From Kappaphycus alvarezii (taxonomy: Eukaryota > Rhodophyta > Florideophyceae > Gigartinales > Solieriaceae), in assembly GCA_002205965.3 (NCBI GenBank), contig NADL03000471.1:2294001-2358000 (forward strand): a stretch of DNA of 64,000 nt, written 5' to 3'. The position numbers and the translations under genes are program-made. Under the pieces are notes generated by a model. It was given only the letters and a program-made list of their open reading frames with translations. It was not told where the DNA came from and did not search any database. Positions 14,311 through 29,051 of this stretch are shown here, in pieces (within the stretch, counting starts at the first letter, position 1; every line of letters begins with the position of its first letter).

Positions 14311-17300
14311 CTCATTTCAATCCACCGACAGAGTCATTGGTCCGCTGAATCCCCCTTGAAACAATCATTTCAGTCTCAACACCGACAAGACTCTTTAATG
14401 CGGTAGACTGTCATTTGAGAGCAGCTTTATTCACCGTCATTCTCTGAGCAACCTACAAAGATTAATGAAATGATATTCTCGACCTAGTTCCGCCAAGTAA
14501 ACGTTTATCACTTTCAACATGCTTTCAGGACCAATCTTCTGAGTGTATATAGTAAAGTTCAAAGGTGCAGACACTTTTATGCTGGTCGTCAATTCAAATT
14601 TTCTTAATTATTGATGAACTTTTCATTTTCCACGGCCGGACATGCGAAATCTCTGAGAGACTAGGTTACTACCTCTTCCTCATCGTAATAATGGTGTAGA
14701 TTGTGTAAAAAGACTGCTGATACGAGTAGATTTTCCCACTAAAATAATTCTGACAATAGATAGTGTTTATCACTTCGGCCTATCACCAAATTTGTTTTCA
14801 TTGAACCAATTATGATGAAATTTCTTGAACTCGATCCGCTGTTGGAGCTTCACTAATCTTGTAATAAATTCTTTGCAACGTCTTACACTCTTTCTTTGGA
14901 GGGTCGTCTGTCTAATTTCTGATCATTTTGCTAACTATTTTACTAAGCATTATGAGTCCAGTACCAGTTCAGCTTCCTCACTGAGATCTTTTAGGAATGC
15001 TTTTAAAACTAAGAACTACTTAAAAAGACTTGTGATTGTTTCGTACGCAATTGGTGAACTTTTTTTTGTATATTACACGAAACTATTCAGTTCAAAGTTC
15101 ATTTCGGATGGAAATGAAACGACAGAGGAAAAAGTCAAACCGGAATAATTTCCAAATCCGCCATATTTACAAGAACTATACCCAAATATAGCCCTCAGAC
15201 ACTAAGGCAACTTCGAGTACCTTAATCAAAAACTCTCTAGCATTGCCTTACAAAAAACCTGCTGTGCCCGGGATTCCGATCCATAACCCTGTTCTTCGAC
15301 TTCTTCGGTGCTACTTCCGCGATAAAATGTGTTGCTTATTGAATATATAGTACCCTGCGTTGCTGAAATATGCCATTGCGCGGACAATGATATTTCATCA
15401 ACTATCTTTTAGCATAGTAGTTGGACTTCTTAGTCTCCTGTGGCCATCACCATTATTTCGTGGACTCCACTGCACGTGAGTGACGTGGAATATTCTGTTA
15501 GTTCTGAACTAAATAGTTTTGCAGATGGCGCATACTACGAATATTTGGTGGGTAAAATATCATCTTTGAAAAAAGCTTCATTCTTGTCCATAAAAAGCAT
15601 CGGTAATACTGCCAAAGTGTTGAAAGCCATATTTGCACAGTATGGTAGGGTTTACTGGGTTTTAAATGAACAGATACTAGTTAAAATGCATTAAATGTGA
15701 GTTTGACTTCACATGAAGTGCATCTCCGACATTCTGCACACCACTCTTTCTTGTTGCACACTAGGGCATAATATACATTTTGAGCAGCGAAGCCTGCCCA
15801 CGTAGACATTTTTCACCAAATTGTTTCCACAAAAATGTGCAAATTTATAAAACGAGAAAATTTTGGATTAGAAGTTGTTGCAGATTGCTCAAAAGAAACG
15901 TTTAGCAACAAGCGACCTTTCTGAGAATTCAAAAGCTCGAATATCTGGTACAGAATAAAAGGAAATTGAGACTTAGTCCATAACAAATCTCAATAACAGT
16001 CCAAAAGGGGATGACAATTAAGTGGATATCGTCAAGGTTTTGTTGAATATAGAAAATGTCTTTCGATCTGTTTTCAATTAAAAGTAAAACATTCTGTCGA
16101 GCGTTCAAATCCTATTTTCTCCAGCAGGTGAAGAATTATCAACTCGGAGGTCAAACAATGAGTTATTGAAGACATTGATGGGGTATAACGATCATAAATA
16201 TGCATAGATAACTATGGCACAAAGAGATAATTCATTTTGTAATGAAGAGGTGATTTATGTAGAGCTTCAACGAACCGAGAACAGCGGAAATGAACTAGGT
16301 CCAGATCAACCCTATCCACAACCATATCGAGAATTTTCAGACCTGAGTAATATATTTTCTCTCCTCTATTCCCTAAACGATGAATACAAGTCCCAAACTG
16401 AAATTTTCTAGAAACCACAATGTCACTCTTTTCTCATTGTTCTTGAATTTTGAGTGCTCTTTTATCTCCATGGCGAATTTTATAGACTCAAAAATAAAGA
16501 AACAAGTGCGCGGGATTGGTATTGACGTAAATTTTTATCATGAAAAACGTCGGCTAGAAGAGGGACCTGCATCGTAGAGAGTCCCATGCGGGTTGAAAAG
16601 TATCCATTTGCATGGTTTCGCAGCAAAGAGAGAAATGTAAATCCGAATATATAATTTGGTTTGATGAAGATGCCGTATATAAATTATTGCAAATTATCAT
16701 CCGCTCGCCTGTCTGAAGACTTGCCAATAATAGTTCTGATCATGCCTCCATGCTTGAAAGCACTGATGTTTAATCTTCATCAGGATTTTTATTTTATCTT
16801 TAATCTCAACGATTGATCGATAAAGAGAAAGGCAGAAGTCATAAAGATACATAGTGTTTTTCGTCTAATAATTATGTTCAATTCCATTTATAATAGCCAG
16901 GTAAAACTACTTGTAAAGCTCCCCCAAAGTACGTCTGCAACTTTTCGGAAAGCAGTTGCGTCTTTAAATTCAAATATGGGCACAAATATCCCAAATGAAC
17001 GAGAAATGGGGTTTTCACAAGCAGGAGTAAAGTAATTATAGGTAGAGAACAAGATTATGATAGCAATATTGAAAGTAAAAATTCAATTAGTCAAAAGTGA
17101 GTAGAAAAATAACCAATTGACGCTAATTACTGCATGAATGAGGAAAATAACTAGAAGAAGGAACATAAGCTTTAGTAGATGAGTTTCAGACTCGGTTCAA
17201 CGCGAAATAAATGCCAACTCGATATGATATTGCGAAGACTGAATGCTGGATAATCATCAGTATTGTCAAATAATTGTTCAAAGGCTACCGGTAAAAGATA

Positions 17301-20300
17301 AATTTTGAACATTCAAAGAGTTGATGTATATAAATGTGCGATTGGGTGTACATGAAGAGTTTCTTAGACCAAGTTGCTTTTGTTTGCGTTCAGCGTACCC
17401 AGAAGCCCAAATTAAAGATTCATTGTATGGCATACCGCTGAAGTTGAAAGAAAGTGGTGATGAATTGAACGAAGGACTCCGAAATATTCTTAATCATCAG
17501 AAAGGCTGAATTATTCAGATTGCGCTAAGAAATTTCTATGTCAATTAAGAAACAGAAGCTAAAAAAAACATAGAAATGGAAAATTGCGAAATTTGAAACC
17601 ATAAAATAACATGTTTGTGGTCGCAACAAGGTTTTAGTTGCTTAAGTGATAAAATTCGAAAGTAACGCAAAACTGCGCGTTTTCTTTGTATCAATCGATA
17701 TACCCTCATCCCAATTGTTATCTTTTGCTGCGCTTTTTTGAAACCTAGCAAGCCAATTCATTTCCTGATGTGCTGAAAGCTACAATGGGATTATAAGAAT
17801 TAAGGAAATGTACTGGAAGCTATTCTGTGGTGAACTCAGCCTGAAATCCTTCTTGGCTAACTAGACAGAAAGGAATAGATGTATTCAATCCAAGTTCCTG
17901 GAGTTCACAAAACATGAACTTCATGAATTGAACGTTCACATCTCCGTGAATGATATTACATTAAAAAAGTCCTGGAGCTGCTTTTTTAGATAATGAAATC
18001 AAAAATGTGTATTTAGGATTAATCGGCGGTATCTTCAGTTTTTAATTACTCTGATCCCGAAATGAGCAAAAGAAAGTTTTTTTTGGCAGTTTCGAAGTAA
18101 ATTTTAGAGGAAGTTATGCCCAGTGGATCACGCTGCTCTGATTTTAAATTGTTCTTATCGGTAACTATGGTCAGGGACCTGTTAAATTACTTAGAGGTTG
18201 TTTGCCACAAATTCCAAACAATTCATTTCATAGTAAGTTGTGTCCAGAAGATAAGCTACCTTTTGATCAAGTATGACGAATGGAAACGATAATAAGGCAC
18301 CTGTTAGTTGAATTTTTTCTGTTTTTAAATAGAATAATCTCGTGCAAAACATATAGGCCTTACAAAACTGCCTCAAAATTGACAAGATTTGAGAATCCGC
18401 TCTGCTTCTGTGTTCCCAACCTTACTTCTTACCAATATCACATTATATTAACGCTAGCAAAAAGCTTATGGGGCACCAACAAAAACAAAACTTTCTACAG
18501 AGAAAACCATACGGAGGGACTTTCAGACCGTCATAATTACCCGAAATCAACGCCTTCAATGCCACTCATTACAGAAATTAACAAAGTGAGGGTCCTCGCT
18601 ATATTTTTTGTCCCTGTTCTTCTTCCTCACTGCAAACGCAGTTTCATCCTGACTGTTATCAATAACTTAATGTAATTTATAGGCCTCCAACGAGCATCAA
18701 ATCCCATCCCTGATAGAACATGGCACCGCCACTCTAACACTTTTACAGCGTTATCAGTATAACTACATGGAAAAGGCTAGAATTTTCTAATATATTGAAG
18801 TTTTTATTCCCGCGCGACAAAGATTGTTGCATTCTGCAACTGAATGTCCACATCATCACGAAATACCATCGTCACTCTATGAAGTCTTTTCCAACACCGT
18901 TCCCCATCTTGTCCGAAACGTTTGTAATTATGTGAGCAGGAGTTTTGCCTATCAATTTTCTGTTGAGGGGATCGTTTAATCATTATAACGGGGGTTTAGG
19001 AGATCTAGAGGGGTATTAGTTGTATTGGTAGTGGTTGTTGATCTCTTCGAAGTTGAAATTGGTGGATCAGGTTAGACATGGTGTAGCGTTTTCAGTGATT
19101 ATTGGGAGACCATGCGTGATCTCAGTGAATTTTAGTACTGGTGATACGAGAAAATTGTTTTGTATTTCGTATTATTGCCACTGATTTTTCTGGCAGGGTA
19201 TTAGGGTATCTAGGGATGCGATTTTATGATTGTTGAGATGAGGTTTCAATTATTGTCAATCCACTCCTCGAGCAGTGTTTGGTGATTACCAGGAGACAGT
19301 AAGGGGGGTTTGGAATATATTTTCCATGTTTTAAGGGAGATTATTTGTGTTAAGGTTTGCAATTGGGTTGTCAGTGAACGTAAAGATGTACCTTCGTTGG
19401 TTTTGATGCTGTGATGTTAGAGGCACTAGAGGCATTTCTGGTGCCTTAAGAATTGGTTCCGGTGAATCTCTGGAGTCTGCTTTGATATATTTCGGAGGAA
19501 AAAGTTACTTGGAGACCTATGTTGGTGAACATTGGAAAGAACTGTTGATGTTTGTAGGGAAGGGATGGGCGTTGGCGTTGGAAATGGGGTTTTGAAGATT
19601 GCGGAGAAGTGATGCTGGTTGTTGTTGAAAATGGCTATCCAGGCGCTTTAACTGAACAGCAAGTCGCTATTGTACCAAGGAAGAGTGGCATTGAAGTAAA
19701 AATTGCACAATATCATATATTTCAATTTCTTGATGTAGGCGGATCCGTAGGTTACCGGCTACAAGACCGATCGATTTCAGTGCTTAAATGAGACATTGGT
19801 TTCAGATCTCGGAAGTTCTGCAATTCAGAAGTATTGCGTTCATGGAAACGAGTGTCTCGGAAAGTTTTGCGAACACTGCTCACAAAAAATTACTAGATCA
19901 GTTAAAAAAGTATAGCAAATGCTTTTAGGTTTACGTCCAGTAAGACTGGTTTAATTTAGCCTAGTATATCTTCATAGTTATTTATATGATAGTGTTTGAA
20001 GTATCCAATTTATGTAATTACCCATAAATAGGTGGTTCCTTTTGATATTTTGATCAGCGACCCAGTTATTTGTCACCAGAGGTAGACCAAGGAATTAATT
20101 TAACGGTTTAATATCCTCAGATTTCCTTGAATTAGGTATTCCATGATTAGAAAAGCGCCACAGTTATCTTCCAGGAAGAGTATATTATTTATGGTGCAAC
20201 TCACAATGTGATACATAATTATATCTTCTGCCTTAACTAGCCAGCAACAACTTTAAAATTTTCGAAAGCTCATGGCTACACACCGGAAGGGAAAAGCCGT

Positions 20301-23300
20301 ACATAAATCAAAACTAATCGCCCATCAGGAGACGCTGACTGTTTGAAGCTGGATCTACTGCAGTTATATCATTATTTGTTAGGTTCACTTAAATTAATTT
20401 ATACAGTAGGAACAATGAGGGGACTTGCATAATTTCAACTATTTGTGAAACAAAAATATGTACTATATCAATTAATTAACAACTCAATCGCTGATTTTCC
20501 ATTAATATCAATAACTACTTATACGAACGAATGCCAATTTCCATAGACCTATGTATACCTGTTTCTGGTTTTAATATTCATAACTTAACTCAAAAATCAA
20601 ATAAAGTAACATGTGCAGTCCAGAAGTAAAACTTGATTGTCTAAATCATCTGAAACCATAGGGGATTTTGCAAGCTCCTTAGATTAGATTTTACGGTGTG
20701 TTTCATTTCAGTCTCCAGTTGATAGTAGAAATCGTGCAAAAAGCGATAAAATTCGGATTTGCGGTCCTACAGCCAAAACACACCTAATGTGGACGATAAG
20801 GACGAGTAAGAGCTGATTTATTGAGATTGAAACCCAAAAAATATGATGGAGAAACGAAACGAGTACGAAAAGCATTAGTCGGCAAAATTTAGGTCTTTGA
20901 GTCAATACTAGTGAGTAACAGAGGTTTATTTTTCATATTTTATCCCTTCATCTGGCAATATTGGCTGTTTTATATTCATGTTTTTGCCAGTGCGCGGTTT
21001 ATACATAAAAGTATGTTCTACACTTCCCATTTGACACTTCTCTGGAGTCTCAGCGTAACTTTTGCAAGGGTAAAAGTCTAAATTCACACATCTTTCGCTT
21101 CTTACGTGATTTTAGATACCGAACACAGTAAGAAAATGAATAAGTATGATAGACAGTGGCATGCTTTTCTGAAGCCTCGTATCGATATTTACAATGAATT
21201 CCCACATATGTGGTGTGGATACTATAACTTTATACACAGTTTGACTACAGTACTGGCATATACCAGTACTAAGTAGGTTTTGAGAATAGTGAATAATTGA
21301 CAAAGAGGGCTCGCTATGAATGAAGTCTATGGCAATCCAGAGAACAGCCAAGTATTACATCCAAGCAAGAAAAAAGCCCAAATTTTCTACTACTTTCAAT
21401 TATTGGTTTCATTTTTGCCAATTATAACACCTTGTATATCTATATCCTCGATGCACACAAAAACTCTTTTGTAGGATACCGCAGTTGGAAATTTCCCTGC
21501 CCACTACTTACACAGCTGTCTCGCATTCTGATGGGTTAATTCGCGCTTCTTTCTACTGTAGTTGTAGGTGTGATTCTTTTCGATTGTGGGCCAGCAATTG
21601 CTGTAGCGAAGATTCAATTAGCTTCGTCCAAGATAAATATGTTATTCAAAAAGTGCTAACAGGTAATTTAGTAAGTGGTAAGTTTTCTTGGGGGTCACAG
21701 GTGGTTGGCAAGGATCTGTGGGATGCAAAAGCTACTGCTCTAGATGAAGACGGAGTTCACAATCTCAAAACGAATTCTAGCATAAATTAGTGACTGCTCC
21801 CGCAATCGCAGTACGTAAGGGTCGTAACGGTGGACAATGCCCAAAAATATCTGCAATGGAATTCGCGGTCTTTATGTTAGTCCATTGATTTCGGAAAATA
21901 ATCGTTTAGCGTAAAAAAAGTGTGGTATTCGTGCAACGGGGGGTCCACATCCCTTCACTGCACTACTAACTACGTGAAAATCGCGACTTGGGCAGAGACG
22001 GGAGGGTAGGCGAAGAGGAACAACGCCCAGAGAGTTGCAGCTAGAGAGTTGACACAAAAGAGTGGGAAAAATGTTCAGTAAGAGTGACGACGGGGATCCG
22101 GTGTACGTGAAAAAAAGTGTTCCCGTCAACAGATTTCCAGTGTTGATGTGTTGTACACTTAACTAATTTTTACAGGAAGGAAGCAGGAGTTTGAAACATC
22201 TCGGCGGCTCAAAGTGCTCCAATCAGCCCTCCAAGTCTTGTTTTCGGATATAAAATTCACTACTGAGCGAACGTGGATGTTTTCAACTATTCTTTGCGAG
22301 TAAAAGCGGGAAAATTGTTATAAGAGGAGCCATTTTGAAATATAGAATGTTTCATATTCGTATCTTTACCCTTTGAAAGGTCAAAACTTGTAGCCATTTG
22401 CACAGGGAGTTTTTATTTCAGTTTATATAGAAGAATGTGGAAAAATTGCATTTGAGATGGTATACAGCCTGATTTTTCCAGGAGTAGCTAGTACAGGTAG
22501 CAATTTTTCGGATTTGATGTAATCAAACCGCTGTCAGCGATAACAGTGAGCTAGAACAAACAACAGCCGGAGCGCCAACGAACGGGAGTGATAGCAAAAA
22601 CAAGCGGACTCGACAGTAATCAGCCGTCAGAGACAACGACAGGTGCAAACAAAAAGCAGCGTGCGGGACAACAAACAGATAAAAATGGGCGAGGGGAGCC
22701 GATAGAGATGTGGATTGAAATTCAGAATGAAATTTATTGGAAAAGTCCAGTTAATACAAAAATTTGGAATCAAAATTTAAAATTAAATGTTCGGCATCAG
22801 ATATTCACGCAACCATTCATTTGGTAAATTATCGAATTGAAATCGTAGCAATGTAGTTTTGGTAGTGCAGGGAAAGCCATTTGTTGGCATTATGTTACTC
22901 AAAAGCAGCTAATGTCTCTGTTTAACTTTTTTTCACGGATGGTGACGTTTATGTAGAGCCACTTGTGTCCTGTGTCACTCGTTTCTCGACTGGAATTCTG
23001 TGGCTTGACAGAATTTTGCGAAGTTTACTTGAGTCCTCTCGATTTTAATGAGGCTTTCAGAGTTTTAAAGGCTTGGTATGATCTTCTAAGCAGGTATTTG
23101 TTCTAATTGGCGATGAAATCAGATCCGTTATTTTTACAATGACATTAGATCCTCTCGTTTTGCAGATGTATCTTGGCTACTTGAGGAGCAAGCATTTGTT
23201 GGTGCTACGTTTGAATCAATGCGCAGTGATTTTCAATACTATTCAGCTTCATTTACAGAGTAATAATTTCAACTTTGCTCATTGGTTCTATGGTTTGAAA

Positions 23301-24170
23301 AAAACTAGCGATATGACCCTACTGTACCTGTTTACTATCTGCTCACTTAGTGGGATGCAAATAGGTTTACTCACTGTCAAATTTAGCTCCTGTTGCTCGG
23401 AGGGGTTTCATTTGTTCGCCAGCCCCCCTGCCGAGAAAGATCTTTTAAGGTGAGGTGTGGGGTTTATCGTAATATTCGCAATCGGCTTGCTCATAACAAA
23501 TCTGAAATGCAAAATGCCTTGATATAAAACGCTGCACAGATGGAGTGGCTAAGGTCTGGTGTACAAGCTTCTGGTATGAATTGAAGTGTTGAAGGCATGA
23601 TTCTTGTAGGCTTTAAACCGTTTGAACTCTTCCCCAATTAGGACTGGGATGAAGCTATATGTCTTGAGCTCTTACTGGTCTTCAGAAATTGGAACATTAA
23701 TTTGATGGACCGTAAGGGGCGGACTGATTTTCTTTTCAGGGGAATATTGACGCTTATCCAGACAATTGAAGGTAGAAAGGTTCTTTCGTGCCAATAGACA
23801 ATGAGATACGCGTTAGATTGTGTGCTATATTCTTGAACTAAATCAAAAACTCAATTCCTCCCAGGTAAACTACTTACGTAAACTATATCAGGGAACTTGT
23901 AATTTTTCAATGCGTTCCCTTTTTGGTAAATTACGCATCTCTAGCAGCCGAGGAAAAAACAGCAACAGGAACACTTATTTCGAGTTTTGCGAGTGCGTGC
24001 ATTAGTAACAATTTTTCTAATTTTGTATTGGATCAATTACTGTCTCACCAATCACAACCCTTTCTATGCGGCGTCGGGTGCGCGTCAGCGGGTGGGACAA
24101 TCATAAGGCTTTTAGCTACGTACAGACATGGCGGCATTTGTTTCAGCAGGAGGATATTCTTTTCTAGGCT
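14311..24170. other. A+T-rich gene desert, middle part
   Basis: No intact gene is recognised. Small patches of higher G+C content occur at about 21.5-22.1 and 22.5-22.7 kb. The latter contains a short Asn/Thr/Lys/Gln-rich coding-like stretch without a recognisable domain. Open frames on both strands of the patches are about equally long, so neither strand is favoured. I see no terminal repeats that would delimit an element. Confidence 0.4.
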
Positions 24171-24179
24171 CGTACAGTG

Positions 24180-24440
24180 TTCACTGTCTCAACTGTTTAT
24201 ACACCCAATAAATGCCGACAGCGGGTATAGCCAGGTAGAACCCAAAGAATCCCCTCGTATTCTTCTTGTTTTGTTCGTAGAACCTCTGAAACCTCTTTTT
24301 TGTGCTGGCCGATCACTAAGAAAACAGACCGGACAAATGACGGCAGGAGAAATACCCAATACGATCAAGTAAGGCCTTTCCAATTTATTAAGGATGTTCT
24401 TCAACAATGTACACAGTAAGAAGAAGTTTGGTAGCAACAG
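24180..24440 (-). pseudogene. Decayed fragment with two possible membrane segments
   Basis: On the minus strand, two neighbouring frames each give a hydrophobic stretch. The first includes PYLIVLGISPAVICPVCFL. After a frame change a second includes RGFFGFYLAIPAVGIYWVYK, preceded by a basic KKRFQRF segment and followed within a few residues by a stop. The arrangement (hydrophobic segment, basic loop, hydrophobic segment, basic end) looks like a small two-pass membrane protein, but I do not recognise a family. A plus-strand frame of 149 codons at 23923-24372 overlaps it and cannot be excluded as the coding strand. Confidence 0.2.
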
Positions 24441-26300
24441 AGAAAGAAAATGAGAGGGATGTGACTAACACCGATTTAGCTGTCCGGGAAAGTGGACTAT
24501 TCTGAAGGGAAGGCCTTTTTTATGGAGAGAGCCACATTATTTGTCGCATTACACTTGTAGGTACCTGCGACATTACCGCATCATGAGATAAATTTTTGTT
24601 TGGAAGTGGTTATTGAAGGGTGTATGGTATGGATACCTGGCATGCGCGAATTGAAGTATCTATTTTTTAAGAACAAGAGCGGTACTTCTTTGGATTATTG
24701 ATTTGGATTGAGAAGTCATTGCAACATAAAGACAAACATTTATCAACGGATGGCATTGAAATTATAATTCGTAATCTTGGATCACTGAAAGTGTACGAAG
24801 GTATAGAAATATTAAAGTGAAGTCAGCATAAATGAATCATTTACAGAAAAGTCTGCTCCTCATCTTATGGCACCATAGAATGCGTCGAGTCCTAAGTGGT
24901 GTATAGAAAAATGTTATTCGTCTCCATTCACGGAAGGAGCAACGAGTAGTTTTTGTCTAATTACAACAGTATTTGCTCCGAAATCTCTTCAAAGTAGAGA
25001 ATCCGTCTGTTACATGCCATTTACGTACCATATAGTAAATAAGATTAGTTTCATTGTCGATATCATTTGAAACAACAGTTTATGTAGGAAAAGCATATTA
25101 TCATGAATGAAAGCCGATATTAGTCATCATTAATGGCTTGAAAATTGACTATTAGGTAGCAGTTTAGGTAAAATTTTGTAAAGGGTACAGTGCAGCTGCG
25201 CCATGTACGCTGTTATCAATAAGAGAGATTTGAAACAGAAAAATGAAAAACCTTGATCAGCACACAAAATATATAAATTACAAGGCCTCCGCTTATTTGC
25301 GAAGCTAAACTTCATAAATTATTCTATTAAATGATTTGGCAGCCTTTGACCCATGGCTTTTAGGAACTACTATTCCGAGAGCCCTCCTGGCATTAATTCT
25401 CTATTGAGATTATTTACTCAAAAACTAATTAATGCTAGGATTCAAATCATCTTAAATATTAAAGGCTAAAAGTGGATAGGGCTCCTTTTGATATATCCAG
25501 ACTGCATACTGTGGCCTCAGACCACCCCCTAACCAGCCTAACAAGAGATGTGATTGTTCTACGCTTTAAGCCTATGTAATCCTTCCAGGTTATCGGGAAA
25601 CACAGACAGACTTCTATGTGGTAATTCGAGCGGAAACAGTCAAATCAGTCAGCCAGAAGTATTGAATTTGAGGGTGAAGTCATTGAATAGTATGACTTTG
25701 TCCGGTACATATTGTGTACTGCTAGGCTATTCTCTTTTATTCTGAAGCGGAGCTCATCGGATCAATACAACGGTACGTTCTGTGTTCTAGAAAGCGCATT
25801 AATTTCCTGAAACGTAGCAAAAAATTGTGAAGTAAACTTTCCAATGGTCATATTAAGCAACAAATGGCCTACCTCTCATGCAATATGCAGAGGAGTTCGT
25901 ATATTTGTAATTTTATAAGTTTCTGTCTTACAAGCGCTTACCAGCGCCAGAAGCATATGTTTACCTATATTTATTTCATTTGGTGTAAATATTGTGTTCG
26001 TTCGTGAACAATTGAACATTTTTCCATTTTCAGTTGTTGGATGTATAGCTCGAACCGAGGAATAATCTTGAACACATTTATATCTTTGCAGGAGTTTCGA
26101 TTGTCTGCTGAAGTCTGCATTACCTGCATCGAATGCGAGTTTACAGCTTTTAAAATTCAAACAAATTTCTCCTCATGAATTTTTGTTCTACTCTTTTCGT
26201 CTCAGAAGAGAAACTCTGGAAACTGATTATCTGAAGAAGTAACGGTTGCACCAGTCGATATTGCCGATCGATCCGTGCTCGCACAGGTAAGTGAATTAGC
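24441..26300. other. A+T-rich stretch without recognised genes
   Basis: Open frames are short (60-94 codons) and without motifs. I see no RNA gene, repeat array or element boundary. Confidence 0.4.
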
Positions 26301-26320
26301 ATAACACTGTCGCCTTTTCT

Positions 26321-26439
26321 GGGATGCCCTCCGGTAAGAGCGCTGCGGAGAAGTCTTCTATCCTCTCCAAGCCGATGGAGCCCTCGCCTTCGGCGGCTCT
26401 ACTAATTAAAAATGAATTGAAGCAGTTACAAGTTTGAAG
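26321..26439 (+). pseudogene. Isolated G+C-rich coding-like exon, possibly the N-terminus of an E2 enzyme
   Basis: A G+C-rich island of about 120 bp starts with an ATG and reads about 37 codons, beginning MPSGKSAAEK and ending with SAALLIKNELKQLQV before a stop. The final part resembles the first helix of class UBC7/CDC34 ubiquitin-conjugating enzymes, where a chain such as ALLLKKQLKEL precedes the core. Just upstream, at about 26286, lies a consensus-like splice donor (CAG followed by GTAAGTG). The rest of an E2 fold, including the catalytic Cys, is not visible in the next several kilobases. This may be a first exon, a captured gene piece, or chance. The assignment is inference from about 12 residues. 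Confidence 0.22.
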
Positions 26440-29040
26440 TCAAGATTCCTCGCGTGCAGATAACAAAAGGAAAAATTGTAAGGGATGTACAGTGTAATTT
26501 GTCTAACTGTACGCAATATCTGGTGGTACTGCTATCGCATTGTACTCCATTTCCTGGGATACTACCATTAGTATGGCAGAAAGGGAGGAGAACTCAGTCT
26601 GAATAACTCACTTTATGTAGCTATCACGGCAGGGCGTTTTGAATTCACCAAATTTTCAAGTTCATCCGTAGTAGTTGCTTCCCTTACATCTAAAGTTGGC
26701 TGTCGTAAGTAATTTGACCATGAATGGAACCATTTTTTATCTGTTTCGTTCTTGCTTAGGATTAATTTTAATCTCCCCGATATCGTACTACTAGGGAATA
26801 ATTAATTCCTGAAAAGTTCTAAAAAATTTGTGGTTGTTATATATGTTTTCATTTACTAAAAAAGACTAACTTTAAATATTTCTTAGATTGTTTCAAAGTT
26901 AAAGGAAATAAACATTTTTAGTAGAAATTGATATTTTTGTTCCAAGAATTTCATATTATTTCTACTTTTAAAATTTTCTTTAGAGTGTTCAAAATGTTAG
27001 GGATGCGCTGCAAATTTCTTTGCGAAATAATTGAACACGTTTTCAACGAAAATATTTGATACACCCGATATGAAACAATCGAATATATTTAAGTACATAA
27101 TATTGATATGTTTCAATTTATTTTATCGTTCATTCTATGATGTCCGGTTTTTGGAGCTCAGTGATTATTACGAGGTACATTTGCAAGAAACTTTACTCCA
27201 TTTGTGGATATATTACATTTTTACACTCAATTGGACATATGATAAGTGCGACATGATTCCAAATCAAAAAGCCTTTATGCATTGTCGAACTATCAGATAT
27301 AACCGTCATTTGTTGGTAATGTTACCTTGAGAAAGTTATGGTATACTATTCTATGGCAATAAATGTTGCCTCTAGTGTAAATTTGTTTAGTAACACGGAA
27401 TATAATGAAACGGATTTTACAGTTAGTTTATGACCGGTAATAACTAGCTCAAAGTATGTTCGGTATTCACAGTTAGCAATTATCGCTTGAGAGATGTTTA
27501 AAATGACAATAAGAATAATATAAGGTTTTGCAATATACATTTGTTGATTATATCTTTCCAATGATCACAAAAGGCTTTTTATCTGTTTAGAAAAATAAAT
27601 TTACTGAACTATGTAACACAGCTTTGAACGATAATTTTCAGGTAATGTTTTCATCACTAATAAAATTCCCTGCGAATGTAATTTTTAACATTACGCATAA
27701 TGTTAACAAAATGAAACACCACACCTCTATGAAGAAATTTTAGTCCTTTTCATTGGGAACGAAATGACTACAGAGAATTTTAGGAACCAATTTTTGTCAA
27801 AAACACGGTATCAAAGAATTAATACGATATAACATCAAAAGATATTTTGTGGCAGTAAAAAACATTTTAAGGTACTTCTAATGTACAAAATGCCTTCAAA
27901 GTATAAAGTAATTTCTCGATCAAGGTTATATTGAGAAGTTTTACTCTGAAGGCTGCGAAGGAACGAGACAAATGGGGAAATGATAGGTAGAGATAAACGT
28001 GCTATGAGGTAGAGTGTATAAGTAATGATTTTTTTGGCTCTCACTCAAACGTAAAATCTGCATCTATACACTAACTTATAAAGAATTTAAGTGAAACCAG
28101 GAGATAGTTTCATATGTTTTGAAGAAACTATATAGACAGTAAAAAGACAAAAGAAATAAATTTTTAGTCTAATCTGAAGTAAGCAATAGTGCTTCATCGT
28201 TTAATATTCATACTAAGTGGTACACTACAGCAGGATACAGCGATATAGTATTTTAAATATATGCTCAATTATATAATTTCCAAATAAAATCGTCCCATCC
28301 GACCAGAGCTTGATCATTTGAGCCTCCTCTGGATCCAAGGAACTGAGAGTATGACGAAGAGCAGTATCAGATATACTCGGGACTCGAAGTTATTGAGAGG
28401 ATAAATGGTTTTCAAGGGTACCATTGATGGTTTTACGAACAAAATCGGGTCCTTTCACGTATGAATAGATAATTGCTACATATAGAATTTTTTTTGAAGA
28501 ACCAGTTTCGCATCCTTTTCGTGTACAGCTTTTACAAACTAAAAATTTTTCCAATCTCTATGAAATTGTAACAGACACAAAAAAATCGCACATTCTTTAA
28601 TGTATAAAAAAATATCTGGCGGGTTTTATCGGACAGTTTTAGTCACCTAGGGTAATTAGAGCCATTCCGCTGCAACCTATCCACTACCAACATTATTTAA
28701 AGATGAATACTAACTTCTTTAGAGCAAAAGCTTCCAACAGCCACATTCCCAGCAAATTAAAACACTAACGCAACCCCCAGCCATACCATCATCATCTAGT
28801 CCCATTACATTGCCGGTTCAAATCCCTGCCCATTAGAACCTCCTCCCAATACAAAACAGTTTATCTCTACGATCTCCTTCTATCATGCCGCTACCGCAAT
28901 TACTTCCATCCACGGCCACGTCATCTTCCCTCTCCACAAAGCAGATGTTATCTGCAATTACTCAGTAGCGCAGCGCTGGAACAGGCAAAAAAAGTAAGTA
29001 GGTGTACCCATCATTGCTCAAGAAAAAATCAATGAGTAAG
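26440..29040. other. A+T-rich stretch without recognised genes
   Basis: Strongly A+T-rich with dense stops. At about 28.81 kb a GGTTCAAATCC string resembles a tRNA T-loop, but the flanking stem does not pair and no acceptor stem is present. No other feature is supported. Confidence 0.4.
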
Positions 29041-29051
29041 GGCTGCTAAAG

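Noticed and set aside
28795-28840. tRNA-like GGTTCAAATCC string
   Set aside because: The bases on either side do not form a T-stem, and no anticodon or acceptor stem could be found around it.
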